A stretch of DNA of 64,000 nucleotides from Heterocephalus glaber (taxonomy: Eukaryota > Chordata > Mammalia > Rodentia > Bathyergidae): assembly GCF_000247695.1 (NCBI RefSeq), contig NW_004624795.1, positions 4,563,961 through 4,627,960 on the forward strand. Direction: 5' to 3'. Numbering within the stretch: position 1 is the first letter of the stretch; each line of letters starts with the position of its first letter. This document shows, piece after piece, positions 52,546 to 63,553 of the stretch. The notes under the pieces were generated by a model. It was not told where the DNA came from, did not search any database, and saw only the letters and a list, made by a program, of their open reading frames with translations. The position numbers and the translations under genes were made by a program.

Positions 52546-53007
52546 CAGTGAATTGGGGAGAAGTCAGCCAGACTAGCAGTGGTGCGGTGTTGGGATGGGG
52601 AGATGCTGGGTGGGTAGCATCCTGAGGGAATGGGGCTCTGCTGCACCCCTTGCTAAGTGGCAGTGAGTCTGGGGAGGCAGAAGGCAGGCCAGGCAGAGAG
52701 CAGACTGCGTGATGGAGGGGAAAGTGGCCAAGCAGCTCTACACAGTGAGAACCTCCACCGTCTTCCTGTCACCTCCGAAGACCGCCAGTCTTTCTGCCCT
52801 TCCCAGAGCCCCATGCAGCTCCCATGAGCCTCTGAGCTCCACACAGCCCACAGCAAGACAAAAAACTTCTGTCCCTGCATCGGGGTGGGGGGGTGGGGGG
52901 GGTGAGCAAATGCAGGGCCTGGGTTTTGTAACCTAGCTACATGCTGCCAACGCACAAGCAATGCACAGGGTGCGTCCTAGATTTTCTGTTTGCTTCATTG
53001 TTTTTTG

Positions 53008-53118
53008 TTTTGAGACAGGGTCTTTCCATGTAGCTCAGGCTGGCCTTGAACTCACAGCAATCCTCTTGCTTCACCCTCCTGAGTGCTGGGGTGACAGGTG
53101 TGTGCCACCACAGCCAGC
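53008..53118 (-). repeat. B1 SINE
   Basis: Reverse B1, short form. Confidence 0.85.
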
Positions 53119-53639
53119 TTGGCTTCATTCAGAACGCCTCACCTTTTGCTCTCTCTGAAGCGGAACACATCGCGAATAGGTGGGTTTGCAGGAAGCCCAT
53201 GGCCCACAGCCTGCTGGGGTCCAGCGGGGATTGCAGCAGGAATCCCCCATCCTGCGCCTTAACCGATCTGTTCCCCACCGGGGCTCTGCCCGTCACTGTC
53301 TTATTGGTGCTGGGGCTGAGGAAGGATGGAAACAGCAGGCTGGCATCTCCGCCAGGGTCCCCTGAGGGCGGCCAGGGGGAGCCGCGTCAGCAGAAGAGTC
53401 CGCCTGGGTCCGTGGCCACCCCAGCCATCCTTCCCTAGCCCTGTGGCCCTCGGGGCCAGCCCTGGGCGTTCACTGCCAGTCTGGGCTCGGAAGGGGCAGC
53501 CCCTGGGAGCCAAGCAGTTCCCCCGTGTTGGCATCCGTGCCCCCACCGGTACCAGGCCACCACCTGCCAGGCTTCGGGTGCGTGGAGCTCAGCCCCCTCC
53601 CGAAGGGCCCCGAGAGGGTACAGGAGAGGGGGTGGTGGC

Positions 53640-53800
53640 CTGGAAGATGGGGACACAGCTCCTTCCTCAGCTGCCAAGGAAGGATTTAATTACCAATTAA
53701 AGCCCCTCCATCTGTTTCTGGCCTGCCAGAGAGCTCGCTCTACCCTTTAATTACCTCTCTGACAACAATTTAACTCAATTAGCTGGTAAACACAGCAGCA
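53640..53800. promoter_or_regulatory. Candidate homeodomain-bound enhancer core
   Basis: AT-rich core inside GC-rich DNA. It has an exact 10-bp direct repeat TTTAATTACC at 53685-53694 and 53746-53755, plus CAATTAAAG near 53694 and CAATTAGC near 53776. Such density of TAATTA words is typical of conserved developmental enhancers. Confidence 0.45.
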
Positions 53801-53989
53801 CACAGGCGGGGCACCCTCTTGCCGCTGCCATCTGTCTGTCCGTCTATCTTGACCCCCCACCCCTAGGTTCCCTCTTTTCCTTCTCTCTCTCTCTCTGCCT
53901 GTGTCTGAGCATAGCATCGGGGGCCACCTCTGTCCCTCTTTCCTTCCCACCTGCAGTCTGTCCATCCCTACTCTGTCCCTTCTAACTTT

Positions 53990-54430
53990 TTTTTTTTGGT
54001 ACCGGGGATCGAACTCAAGACTTTGCTCTTTCCAGCTAAATCCCTGGCCCCCACCCCCGCCATGACTTTCTTTCCCCACTAGGCTGGTCTGCGATGAGCT
54101 CCCTCTTCCCCTTTTCTTCAGCCAATCTTCCCTCCCTCGCTGCCTCTCGAGAGCTGCATTTAACCAAATCCATACCATTCTAGTTCGTCTCAAGCCCCCT
54201 GCCAGTCACTGGTCAACAGCTTTACTCATATTATTTCACTGACTTTTTACAGAAATGATACCTATGATTATGCATTTTACAAGTGCATTCATCGATGCAA
54301 GTCATGCACAGTAGCGCATGCCTGTTACCTCAGCACTGGGGAGGCTGAGGCAGGAGGATCTCAGTGAGTTTGAGGCCAGCCTGGGTTACATAGTGAGACC
54401 CTGTCTCAAAAAACAAACAAAACAAAAAAC
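53990..54430. repeat. Truncated ID (-) and B1 (+)
   Basis: ID 53990-54050 has lost its middle (TTTGCTCTTTCCAGCTAAATC); B1 54297-54430. Confidence 0.8.
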
Positions 54431-54979
54431 CCACAAACAACAACAATAAGGAGGACGGCTTCTGAGAGTTGAACTTGGCCATTTCTGTGGGCAGAAACCT
54501 GGATTCTAGCTCCCTACTGAGTTGACCAAGCTTCTCTGTCCCCTGCGGAAGGGAGAAAATGTCTAGGCTCCCAGGAGTAGGAGAAAAGGACAGACACAGC
54601 AGGCTCTAATTATCCTAGCAACACTCCGTGGAATGAAGGGGGTGGGGAGAAGGGCAGCTGATCTTTCTTGTGGACAGGCGCAGGGGGCGGGGTGGGCACG
54701 GAGGAGACCCCGAGTCGACCAGGTGGTCGGCTCAGCAGCTCTCTCCTGCCATCCCCCAAGACAGGCAGGCTAATCTCACTTCCGGTACTTACACAGGAAG
54801 GAGCTGGGGAAGACCCAGAAGGCAGCCTGCTTCTACCTCTGCTTTCTGCTTCTGTTGCTTTGAGATCTGCAATCCATCCTTGGGGGACCCTCAGGGGTTC
54901 AAATTCATTATGCCACCGCCACTGCCACCACTCTCCCAAATACAGGCACTGTGGCCTCGAAGATGCCAACTATAGGTGA

Positions 54980-55170
54980 TGCCAGGTGTGGTGCACTCAG
55001 GAGGCTGAGGCAGGAGGATGGCTGCGAGTTTGAGGCCAGTCTGAACTACATAGTGAGACCCTGTCTCAAAAAGAAAGAAAGAAGGGCCGGGGATTTAGCT
55101 CAGTGGTTTTGCCGCCTGCCTTGCAAGCGAAAGGACCCAAGTTCTATCTCCAGTACCAAAAAAAAAAAAA
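54980..55170 (+). repeat. B1 and ID composite
   Basis: B1 54980-55080 with a shortened head, ID 55086-55170 of the TTTTGCC/GGACC subtype. Confidence 0.85.
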
Positions 55171-55566
55171 AAAGAAAGAAACAAAAATATATAGGTTAAG
55201 GTCCGCCTCAGGAGACAGACTGATGCATCTCTAGCAATTCCACATTTGAGATCTCCCGGGAAACCTCATCCTGCAAGGAGACATGAAAGTTGTGGGCAGC
55301 AACAACCAGGGGGCAGATGGGGGTAGGACAGAGACGGGCAGGAAATTCAAAACCAGGAGGCTCCGGGCCAGGGGTTCCGAAGCTGGACACAGTCAGGGGG
55401 TTTGTGGGCAATGTCGCTAAACGTTCTGTAAAACAGGCCCTAGAGTAATGAGGGTGTGGGTAGCTGTCTCCTAAACAGATACATGATTACCTAGGATTTC
55501 AGAGTTCAAGAGATCAGAGGTTCATTTAACCCAGAGTCCTTTTTGCTGTAAGAATTCTAATTACAG

Positions 55567-55785
55567 GGCTGGGGATTTAGCTCCGTAGTTCCACCACCTG
55601 CCTTGCAAGAGTAAGGACCCGAGTTCGATCTCCGATACCAAAAAAAAAAAAAAGAATTCTCATTACAAGCCAGGCATGGTGGTGCAGGCCTGGAATACTA
55701 GCACTCAGGAGGCTGAAGCAGGATTACCACAAGTTCGAGGCCTAGGTTACACAGCAAGACCTTATCTCAAAACAAAACAAACAAA
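55567..55785 (+). repeat. ID and B1
   Basis: ID 55567-55655 is flanked by AAGAATTCTNATTACA; B1 55667-55785. Confidence 0.85.
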
Positions 55786-55998
55786 CAAATGATAACTCTT
55801 CTTCTGGTAGCCCTGATAATACTGTTCTTTGAATATTTCCAATGGCAGGGAACTTACAACATGGCTAGGTAACACCTTTCTATTTTCAGACTGTTTTAAT
55901 GTGTAGAAATGTTTCTCAATAAATAAAAAAAGAAATTTTTTCATATCAAACAAGAAATAGTCTTCCTACATACAATTCTCATCCTTCCGTCCTATTAT

Positions 55999-56385
55999 CT
56001 TTTTTTTTTTTTTTTGTACCCGGGATTGAACTCAGGTACTTGAGCTTGCGGGGCAGGCAGTGGAACCACTGAGCTAAATCCCCCGCCCTGGTCCTATTAT
56101 CTTGTCGCTGGAGAGTTCGTAAACCTCCCTCCCTGGCCAAGAAGTCAGTCAAATGCAGCCAGTGGGAACCTTGAGTATTTGTACACCTTCAATGCTGACA
56201 GCACCTCATCAAAACCTTACTATTCTCTTTCTTCCTATCCTTTCCTCATTAGCAATAACTTCTGTTTTATTTTCTTTAGACAGGTTCTTGCTATGTAGTT
56301 CAGGCTGGCCTTGAACTCATGGAGATCCTCCTGCCTCAGCCTCCCAAGCACTAGGATCACAGACCTGTGCCACCCCGCCTGGCTC
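55999..56385 (-). repeat. ID and B1
   Basis: ID 55999-56090 is flanked by GTCCTATTATCTT; B1 56270-56385. Confidence 0.9.
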
Positions 56386-56589
56386 GGGTCAGAATTTGTG
56401 ACTTCGTGGTGGCCAGGGACCACAATCCTTTAGATCACAGCAGCCCGTGGAGTCTGCTGTCAGCTGACTCAACAGTGTCTTTGCTAAATGTCACCCTTTC
56501 GTCATCTGCATTGAGTTAACTCTTGTATTGATAAGTGTAAATCTTAGCATTTAATTCATTTATATTTCATATCATTCAATTCTATGGGC

Positions 56590-56780
56590 CCTGGGGGCCG
56601 ACACACCTGTCATCTTAGCACCCTGGGAGGCTAAGGCAGGAAGATGGCAAGATCAACCCCAGCAATTTAGCGAGACACTGTCATAAAATAAATTTTTTTT
56701 TTTTGGTGCTGGGGATTGAACTGAGGACCTTGCGCTTTCGAGGAAGGCGGCAGCACCACTGAGCTAAATCCCCAGCAAAA
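56590..56780. repeat. B1 (+) and ID (-)
   Basis: B1 56590-56695, ID 56697-56780, tail to tail. Confidence 0.8.
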
Positions 56781-57147
56781 TAATTTTTTTAAAGGAACTG
56801 GTGAAGTAGTGCTGTGTGAAGGCCCTACGACTCAGTATGATCAACCCTGGGTTTTTTTAATTTATTGAGAAAAAAAATTCTAAACATTAAAACGATCGAT
56901 TTCATACTAGTCAGTTCTACTGGACTCACATGGTTTGAGCTGTGTCGTGTTCAACTGGGTTTGGCTTGGGGCAGTGTCCCCCATCTTTCTGGGGTCCTAC
57001 TAAATCCTGAGCCCATCACCCCAAATATCCACTCTCCCTCCTGCCCCAGGCGGCTGAGCTGGTCGCCAGTGTCTTCCTCCAACCCAGTAAAGTGTTGGGG
57101 AGCAGAGGGTCCCCTGAGAGGACTTCTGGGAAAGAATCACCGTCTAG

Positions 57148-57270
57148 CCAGGGGCGGTGGCGTGCGCCTGACACCCCAGCACTTGGAAGGCTGAGGTAGA
57201 AGGATCACTGTGAGTTCAGGGACAGCCTGGGCTCCATAGAGAGACTGTCTCAAAACAAAAACAAAAACAA
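57148..57270 (+). repeat. B1 SINE
   Basis: Forward B1 with an A-rich tail. Confidence 0.85.
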
Positions 57271-57819
57271 AACCATCCCTCTTTGCAAGGATGAAGATCT
57301 GAAGATAATTCCGAGGGCAACTTCCCAAATGTGAGTGACAGAAGCACCGGAACAAGTATACCTCCCTGGAGAAGCCTGGTGGGGAAGGTTCCAGGAGAGA
57401 GCCACTGCCCACACAGCTGCCCCTGCCAGGTCGCTGGGCTCACAATGTCTCCGAGCTTCTGGTTCCAGTCCTGGAGGCAGGGCCTCTGCCGCCAAGGGGT
57501 TCCTCTGCTCCCGGGGCGAGCTCCCAAAGGGCCATTTATTCTTACCTCGGATGAACCCTAGGCCTTCCGGTCAGCCAGGGGCAGGTGGGTGCCAGTGGAG
57601 AGGCCCAGAGTAATCAATTCCTGACAAACCTGAGCCCGGTTGGTGAGGGGTAGGTGCCAGCGACTCCCCCAAAACAGACATCCTGAAAAGACTCCCCTCA
57701 AAAGACGCCCACAGTAAGCCTGGGTCTGCATCCAGGCTCTGCTTCACAGAGACTTGCCCAGCAAGGCAGCTGGGGCTGCTCCACTCAGAGCTGATAGGTA
57801 TTTTTCTGCTGTTGGTTTC

Positions 57820-58105
57820 TTCGAGACAGGGTCTCACTATGTAGCCCAGGCTGGCCTCAAACTCACTGAGATCCTCCTGCCTCAGCCTCCTGAGTGGTGG
57901 GATGACAGGCCTGTGACACCATGCCAAGCTTTAGAAGCCACCCTGGACAACATACTGCAAACCCATCTGAAAACTCCAAAAAGGTATATAACACTGTTGT
58001 TCAAAAATCTTCATTTACCGGGCATGGTGTCCCAGGACTTGGGAGGCTGAGCCAGGAGGATTGCTGAGTTCCCAGCCAGCCTGGACTATATAAGCAAGAC
58101 CTCAC
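57820..58105. repeat. B1 (-) and B1 (+)
   Basis: B1 (-) 57820-57935; B1 (+) 58018-58105, shortened. Confidence 0.8.
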
Positions 58106-58429
58106 ACTGCCCTCCCTGCCCCATCTGCTCCCTGAAGAGTACAAGGTACAATGCAAGTGCCTTGGCTCTGTATTCTGGGCTGCCTTCAGTTTCCATCTTA
58201 GATCTAGCCAAATGAACTCCTTCCCAAGGCAGCCGTCCTCTTAGTCTGTGATCATGTGAGCCCTTCTTCCCTCCCCTCCACTCCGTCTCTCTCTCCCTGA
58301 AAGGCCTGGGCTCTGCGCCCCAGCCCCAAGTCCTGTAACCTGCCCTGGAGTTGAGCCAGAAGCTGCTTCACACCCTCGCTGTGCATTATGGGTGCACGGC
58401 TCCTTCAGTGATTTGGGATTGTCTTCCTC

Positions 58430-58635
58430 AGTACTGGGGACCGAACCCAGGGCCTCTCTACCACCAAGCTACATTCTCAGCCCCTTCCCCCTTTTAAATT
58501 CGGAGACAGGGTCTCCCTTTGTTGACCAGGCTGGCCTTGAGCTCATTGTGTAGCCCAGGCTGGCCTTGAATTTGCAGTGATCCTCCTGCCTCAGCCTCCA
58601 GAGTGCCAGGATTACAGGTATGCACCACCAGGCCC
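58430..58635 (-). repeat. B1-dID composite
   Basis: ID-like 58430-58483, B1 58500-58635 with the duplication. Confidence 0.8.
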
Positions 58636-58639
58636 AGTT

Positions 58640-59220
58640 TAAACAGTTGTTTTAGTGTTAAGTAACTTCCTGGAAAGCTCTTTGAATGTGTACATTTAAT
58701 CTTTTCTTGAACAAACAGGTGAAATGAACAGCAAAGTGACATTAGCTTGAAAGGGCTACTTCCTTCTTTTTGTTTATTTTTTGGGCAAGCGGCGGTAGGG
58801 AGGAAGCCTCCAGCTTCACGCAGTCTAAATTTTCCAGTCTCCTGTGTTTCTGAGTCCCGGCTTTCACCCTCCTGCCTGGTGGGAGCCGGCCTGGACAGAA
58901 AAGGCAGAGGGTTGCGTTGTGTCACAAATTCGGCCCCGCTGGGGTTCAGAGTTGGGATCTGTTTCCCCAGGGCTCCAGAAAAGTGTCAGAAAATGGGAGG
59001 CCTCTTGAGCGTTCAGTCGGCTCTCAGACAGATCGCGGCACAGCACCGCATCCAGCTGATGTCACCAAGCGGGAGGGGGACAATGGAAGAAGAGACAAAG
59101 AGAAGAAGGGAGCACAGAGCAAGAGGCCGAGAAGGGAAAGAGGACAGGGGCCTTCGTAGAATGAAAAGGGACGGCGGAGGAAAGGAGGAAGGAGAATCCC
59201 GAGCCATCCAGAGGCCAGGT
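58640..59220. other. SINE-free sequence with a purine-rich tract
   Basis: The strand is almost all A and G from about 59079 to 59197, giving long charged open frames that are composition artefacts. The flanks are unique DNA. Confidence 0.5.
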
Positions 59221-59960
59221 CCGCCCGCACCCTGAGACCCTGGTGCCGTCTCAGGGCCCGGACAATTGGGAGCTGGGCCTTGGGGGCGGCGAGCGAGCGC
59301 ACTTTCCCTGGCCCGGGGCCCCTGCCCATCCCCCGCGGCTCCCCAGGGCTGCGTCTCCGCGCGGGGCTGTCTGTCTGAGCCATCCATCAAGGGTGGCAGG
59401 CGGAGGGAACATGAGAAAGAGGCTCTTTGGCTATTAACGTCCCCTCCCGCTTTGTTGTCTCCCCTCCACGCCGCCCCCCCCCCCCGCAGGAGACAAAACC
59501 AGACTGACAAGCTGATGCCTCAAACATTAATCAAACTGCGCTCCGGAACAACCTTTCCCTCGCATTAATAAATACATTTGCGGCCCCTCATTGGACAGTT
59601 GGCCTAATTTGTTTCTCTTGCGCGGGCGGGGGGGGGCGCCGCGCCAGCGCCCCCCGGCTCCCAGCAGCCCCGCGCGAAGCAGATGCTCCGCCGCGGACGC
59701 CGAGACGCGCGCCCCGGAGGCCGCCGTCGCCATGGCGACGGCGGGGCCGCCTGCTGTTGCCGAGCGCGCTGTCTCGCCCGCTCCGTGATTACCTCCATCT
59801 CCACAGCGCTCGCCATACGGCTCCGGATTCTAATCAGATTCCCCTCCCCCACCCCTGCAGCCCCCACGTCCTGGGGACTCATTAAGGACAGCTCCGCGCA
59901 CATCCCACCTCCCCGAGGTCCCCAGGCCCGCAGAGATCTAGAGAGGGCCCCGAACAGCTC
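59220..59960. promoter_or_regulatory. CpG-rich island with homeodomain-like words and a 24-bp palindrome
   Basis: GC-rich block flanking an AT-rich SINE-free core (ACATTAATCAAACTG near 59524, GCATTAATAAATAC near 59564, GCCTAATTTG near 59602). It is followed by a 24-bp perfect palindrome at 59721-59744 and by GTGATTACCTCC and TTCTAATCAGATTCC at 59786-59843. It could be a distal CpG island promoter or an enhancer. An ATG at 59732-59734 in strong Kozak context opens only 18 codons before a stop. Confidence 0.45.
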
Positions 59961-60109
59961 TGTTTAGGAATGACTGCTCCCTGTGTCGCCCCAGAGGTTC
60001 TGTGACCCCAGGCCAGCTTTGGTGGCCCTGGGTTTCCCAGGCTCCAGCTCCCAGTACTGTCCTGCCTCAGCCTCCTGAGTGCCGGGACGACAGGCACACC
60101 AGGTGGCAC

Positions 60110-61086
60110 TCTGATTGTGAAAGTGCTGGGTGGGCAGGGTTTCTGGATCAGCCCTGGCTCTGTCCTCCTGCTTTCTCAGACGGAGGGGAGACCTGGAGAA
60201 GTGAAGGCCGGCTGAAAAATCATCCTGCTTAAAGCCAGGGGCCCCTTGGAGCGACTCAAAGTGGACAGGGGCTTTCCAGGAGAGTTGCAGACTCGGGCAA
60301 ATCTTCCTAAACACTCCCCCAGGTCCCCAAACGCCACCTCCTCCCGACGTCGCCTCCTCTGCGCTCTCCCTCTGGCCTCCAAGGACCCTCACGTCCGAGT
60401 CACCCAGGCTTTGGTCACCTAGACCCTACCCTTTGCTTTGAGGCTGAGTGCTCGGAGGCCCAAGACCCCACAGCCCGCAGAGCCGCCTAGAGCCCACCTC
60501 TCTCGCAGGCACCCGACTGGGAGACTCCGGTTTCCAAGAGGCACGGACAGAATCCCAAAAATCTCGGGCTCTCCGAGCCCCCAGTCACCCTGTCCCCTGA
60601 AGGCAGCTCAGTGTGGTGACAGCTCCCGTCGGCCTCGGCTGGCCGGGGCGCTCCCAGGGGTGGTGGATGGGGAGGGAGCTTTTGTGGGGCCTCCTGCAGT
60701 TGATTGTCTGCAGCGCGGGCTTTGTGTCCGTTTTACTCAGAGGGGAACCGCAGGGGGGAGAGGTCAGGCAGCTCCGCCGCAGTGAGGGAGACCCGGCTCC
60801 GCCCCCCCGCCCCCCCCCGCTGGCTCCCCTCGGGAATTCCAGTCCGCTAGGCTCAGCACCCTGCAGCAACTGCCCACAATGACCCTTATCTTCTTACTAG
60901 GAGAAACCCAGGGTCCCCCCGAAGGAACGCCCTGCAGGGCAAGGCTGGGAAACCTGGATCGAATACCCGGCGAGGCAGGGCTTCCACCGCGCCTTCCCCC
61001 TTTTGACTTTTCTCTCGCATTTCCTGCCTCATCAGCTCTCCCAGGCAACCCCCCTGCAACCCCCCGCAGTGCCAGCCCCCCCCCCG
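60110..61086. other. GC-rich unique DNA
   Basis: No gene recognised. C-runs occur at 60800-60820 and near 61078. It leads into the minisatellite. Confidence 0.45.
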
Positions 61087-61452
61087 CTTCTCTGTACACT
61101 AACTCATCTCCCCAGATTGTACCGTTTCTAGTCTCCCCTTTACCCCTGCACACGAAGCAACCTCCCCAGATTCAACCGTTTTCAGGCTTCTTGCTCTTTC
61201 TGCCCCCCTGTACACGAACTCTCTCCCCAGATCCTGCTGTTTCCAGGTTCCCCACCTATCTCCCCAGTACACAAATTGGCCTCCCTAGGTTGGGCAGTTT
61301 CCAGAACCCCCTTTTCTCTCACTAGGCTGCTCCATCTCCCCAGATTCAGCGGTTTTCAGGCTCCCCTCGTTGCCCTGGACACGGGTACCTCTCCCAGGTT
61401 CTGCGGTTTCTAGGCTCCCCCATTTCCCTTGTACACGCATCAGTCTCCAGCT
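61087..61452 (+). repeat. Degenerate minisatellite, unit about 60 bp, roughly 6 copies
   Basis: Each unit repeats the order GTACACGAA, then CTCCCCAGATTC, then CGGTTTCCAGGCTCCCC. The GTACACG-like words occur near 61093 (GTACAC), 61148 (GCACACG), 61209 (GTACACG), 61267 (GTACACA), 61377 (GGACACG) and 61432 (GTACACG). CCCCAGATT-like words recur at matching spacing. Copies differ by substitutions and small indels. Confidence 0.8.
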
Positions 61453-61689
61453 TATGTTGATCCCAGCTGCCTACGGGATTCGATAGATTTAAGGGGAGAG
61501 GAAGGAAGTAGAGACTCGAAAAAGAGGAGGAGAAAGATTGTCACTGGGGAGACTGCTTGTTTCTCCCTTGATCCAGATCCCTAAACAGCTTGCTTGCACG
61601 CGGGCAGCCTCTGCGCCTCCGCTTCTACAAATAGGTCCCTTAAGGCGATTTGCCCTGGGACATCCAACCGCCTCCTTTGCGCAGCTGCC

Positions 61690-61760
61690 GAGGATCTGGG
61701 GGCGGGGCTGCCTGCGCATGCGCAACGGGCAGCGGGCTCGCGCCCCCCCTTCCCCCGGTG
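61690..61760. promoter_or_regulatory. GC box plus perfect NRF1-type palindrome
   Basis: GGGGGCGGGGC at 61699-61709 is followed by TGCGCATGCGCA at 61713-61724, a perfect NRF1 consensus. This combination is usual in CpG promoters, but no gene is visible next to it. Confidence 0.45.
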
Positions 61761-62106
61761 ACCCGGTGACCCTGCCTTGGCTTCTCCTTCCCCCTTATGT
61801 CTTCTCCACCTGCTACACCTTACTGCCCTCAGCTTTTTCACGTAGAATTTAAGGGAGACTCCAAATAGCCTCAGAAAAGGGAGGCCACTGAGATAGATTT
61901 AGGCTTTTGTTGCAGCGTTTTCAGGAGGGAGAAGCATCATACTCAGGCTGGAAAGCCGTGCCTGGGGCAGTGTCCTGCATGTGCTCCATCCTGTGCAGGC
62001 GGGAGTCCCATCCCTGCTGAGTAACAGCAGGCATCTGGCATCCTGTTCCTGCTTGAGGTGAGAATATCTTCACCTCTCTGATTCATTTCAATATTGTCCC
62101 CCCAAG

Positions 62107-62340
62107 CCAGGTGTGGTGGCACAGGCCAGCAACCGGAAGGCTGAGGCAGGAGGGTCGCGGTGAGTTCTCAAAACACAAAAACCGGCCTGGGATGTGGCTC
62201 AGTGGCACCACGCCTGCCTGCAAGCACCAGGTCCTAAGTTCGATTCCTGGTACCAAAACAAACAAAATATATATATGGATTGGGAGTGAGGCTCAGGGGC
62301 AGAGCACTTGCTTAGCATGCACAGGGTTTGACCCCCAGCA

Positions 62341-62379
<39 letters not shown>
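62107..62379 (+). repeat. B1-ID composite, old ID and (CA)n
   Basis: Shortened B1 62107-62180, ID 62183-62255, old-type ID 62274-62341, then (CA)19 at 62342-62379. Confidence 0.85.
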
Positions 62380-62380
<1 letters not shown>

Positions 62381-62484
62381 TATCCAGTTCTAGTGCAGGA
62401 GCTGGAGTGCCTAGAAACTGTACACAATATCTATACACAGTAAACACTCATTAAAGTGTACACTTTAAAGGAATGAATTTTATT

Positions 62485-62587
62485 TTATTTTTGTTGTTGT
62501 TGTTGTTGTTTTTGGTACCGGGGATCGAACTCGGGACCTTGCGCTGTGAGGCAGGCGCCGGAACCACTGAGCTAAATCCCCGGCCCA
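62485..62587 (-). repeat. Young ID with (TTG)n tail and target duplication
   Basis: ID body 62510-62587 after a (GTT)n-rich tail; AAAGGAATGAATTTTA occurs on both sides. Confidence 0.9.
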
Positions 62588-62671
62588 AAAGGAATGAATT
62601 TTAATATATGTAAATTATATTTGAATAAAGCTGGTTGAAAGCTTGCCAAAAAATGTGAATTGAGGATTTTA

Positions 62672-62775
62672 TTTTTGAGATAGGGTCTCGCTATGTAACT
62701 CAGGCTGACCTTGAACTCTCAGCGATCCTCCTGCCTCAGCCTCCTGAGTTGGTGAGGTCAGAGGTGTGCCACACC
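62672..62775 (-). repeat. B1 SINE
   Basis: Reverse B1. Confidence 0.8.
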
Positions 62776-63120
62776 ACAGTTTCTCTGCTAGGCATAACTG
62801 CTGTCCCAGATGCCTAGGATCTCTCCTCCCTATCTGGTGCTCACGGCTTTGATGTGAGACTGAAATTCTCCCTGGTGGCCTCGGGGGTCTCCAGTGGGGT
62901 AACCCTGTCCAGCGGGCGTTAAGGTGCCCTCTTCTAGCTGGTTTCAGGCACCGTTTCCCAGCCCTCTCCTTGATCCTCGCCAGGCTGGGAGAGGCAAGTG
63001 GCTCTTGTCTTACAGCGCCACCTTCTGGGGAAACCTGGGAGAGCCATTTTTCTGTTGCTGCCCAAGAACACTGAGTTCTGTTTTCTTTTAGCTGCTTCCC
63101 CACAATAAAGTTCTGGATTC

Positions 63121-63169
<49 letters not shown>

Positions 63170-63305
63170 GAGACAGGGTCTCTATGAAGTAAGCCCCGGC
63201 TGGCCTTGAACTCACTGTGGAGCCCAGGCTGGCTTAGAACTCATGATCCTCCTGCCTCAGCCTCTCAAGTGCTGGGATAACAAGTGTAAACCATCATGCC
63301 CGGCT
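63121..63305 (-). repeat. (TTG)n tail and B1
   Basis: A 50-base TTG/GTT run at 63121-63170 directly joins a reverse B1 63170-63305 with the duplication. Confidence 0.9.
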
Positions 63306-63553
63306 CAAGTTGTGAAATCTGGACTTAGCCATCATTCCATCCAGAGGCTGTCTTCACACATCCATCCCAGATGGCCCAACACCCCACCCCCAGAAACTCA
63401 CCAGGAAGCTGGTGCCTAGAAGCAAGGACCAGCCTTCTTACCTTTCAGAGTTTTCTTTTATCTTCAAGTTCATTTGTTTGTCTACCTGAGGGCTCACTGG
63501 CAGCCAGGAGAATAAGGTACATATCGTCAGTGTCATGAAAATCGTGTCTGAAG

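Larger units (their letters stand above)
55790..57140. other. Intergenic DNA, AT-rich
   Basis: Unique AT-rich sequence with ID (-), B1 (-), B1 (+) and ID (-) insertions. No gene or RNA is recognised. Confidence 0.5.

Noticed and set aside
58747..59235. Open frame with a charged Arg/Glu/Lys-rich tail
   Set aside because: The protein character comes from the purine-rich strand at 59079-59197; low complexity and no homology.
61087..61452. Possible CRISPR-like array
   Set aside because: The repeats are contiguous and degenerate without unique spacers, in a mammalian genome; it is a minisatellite.
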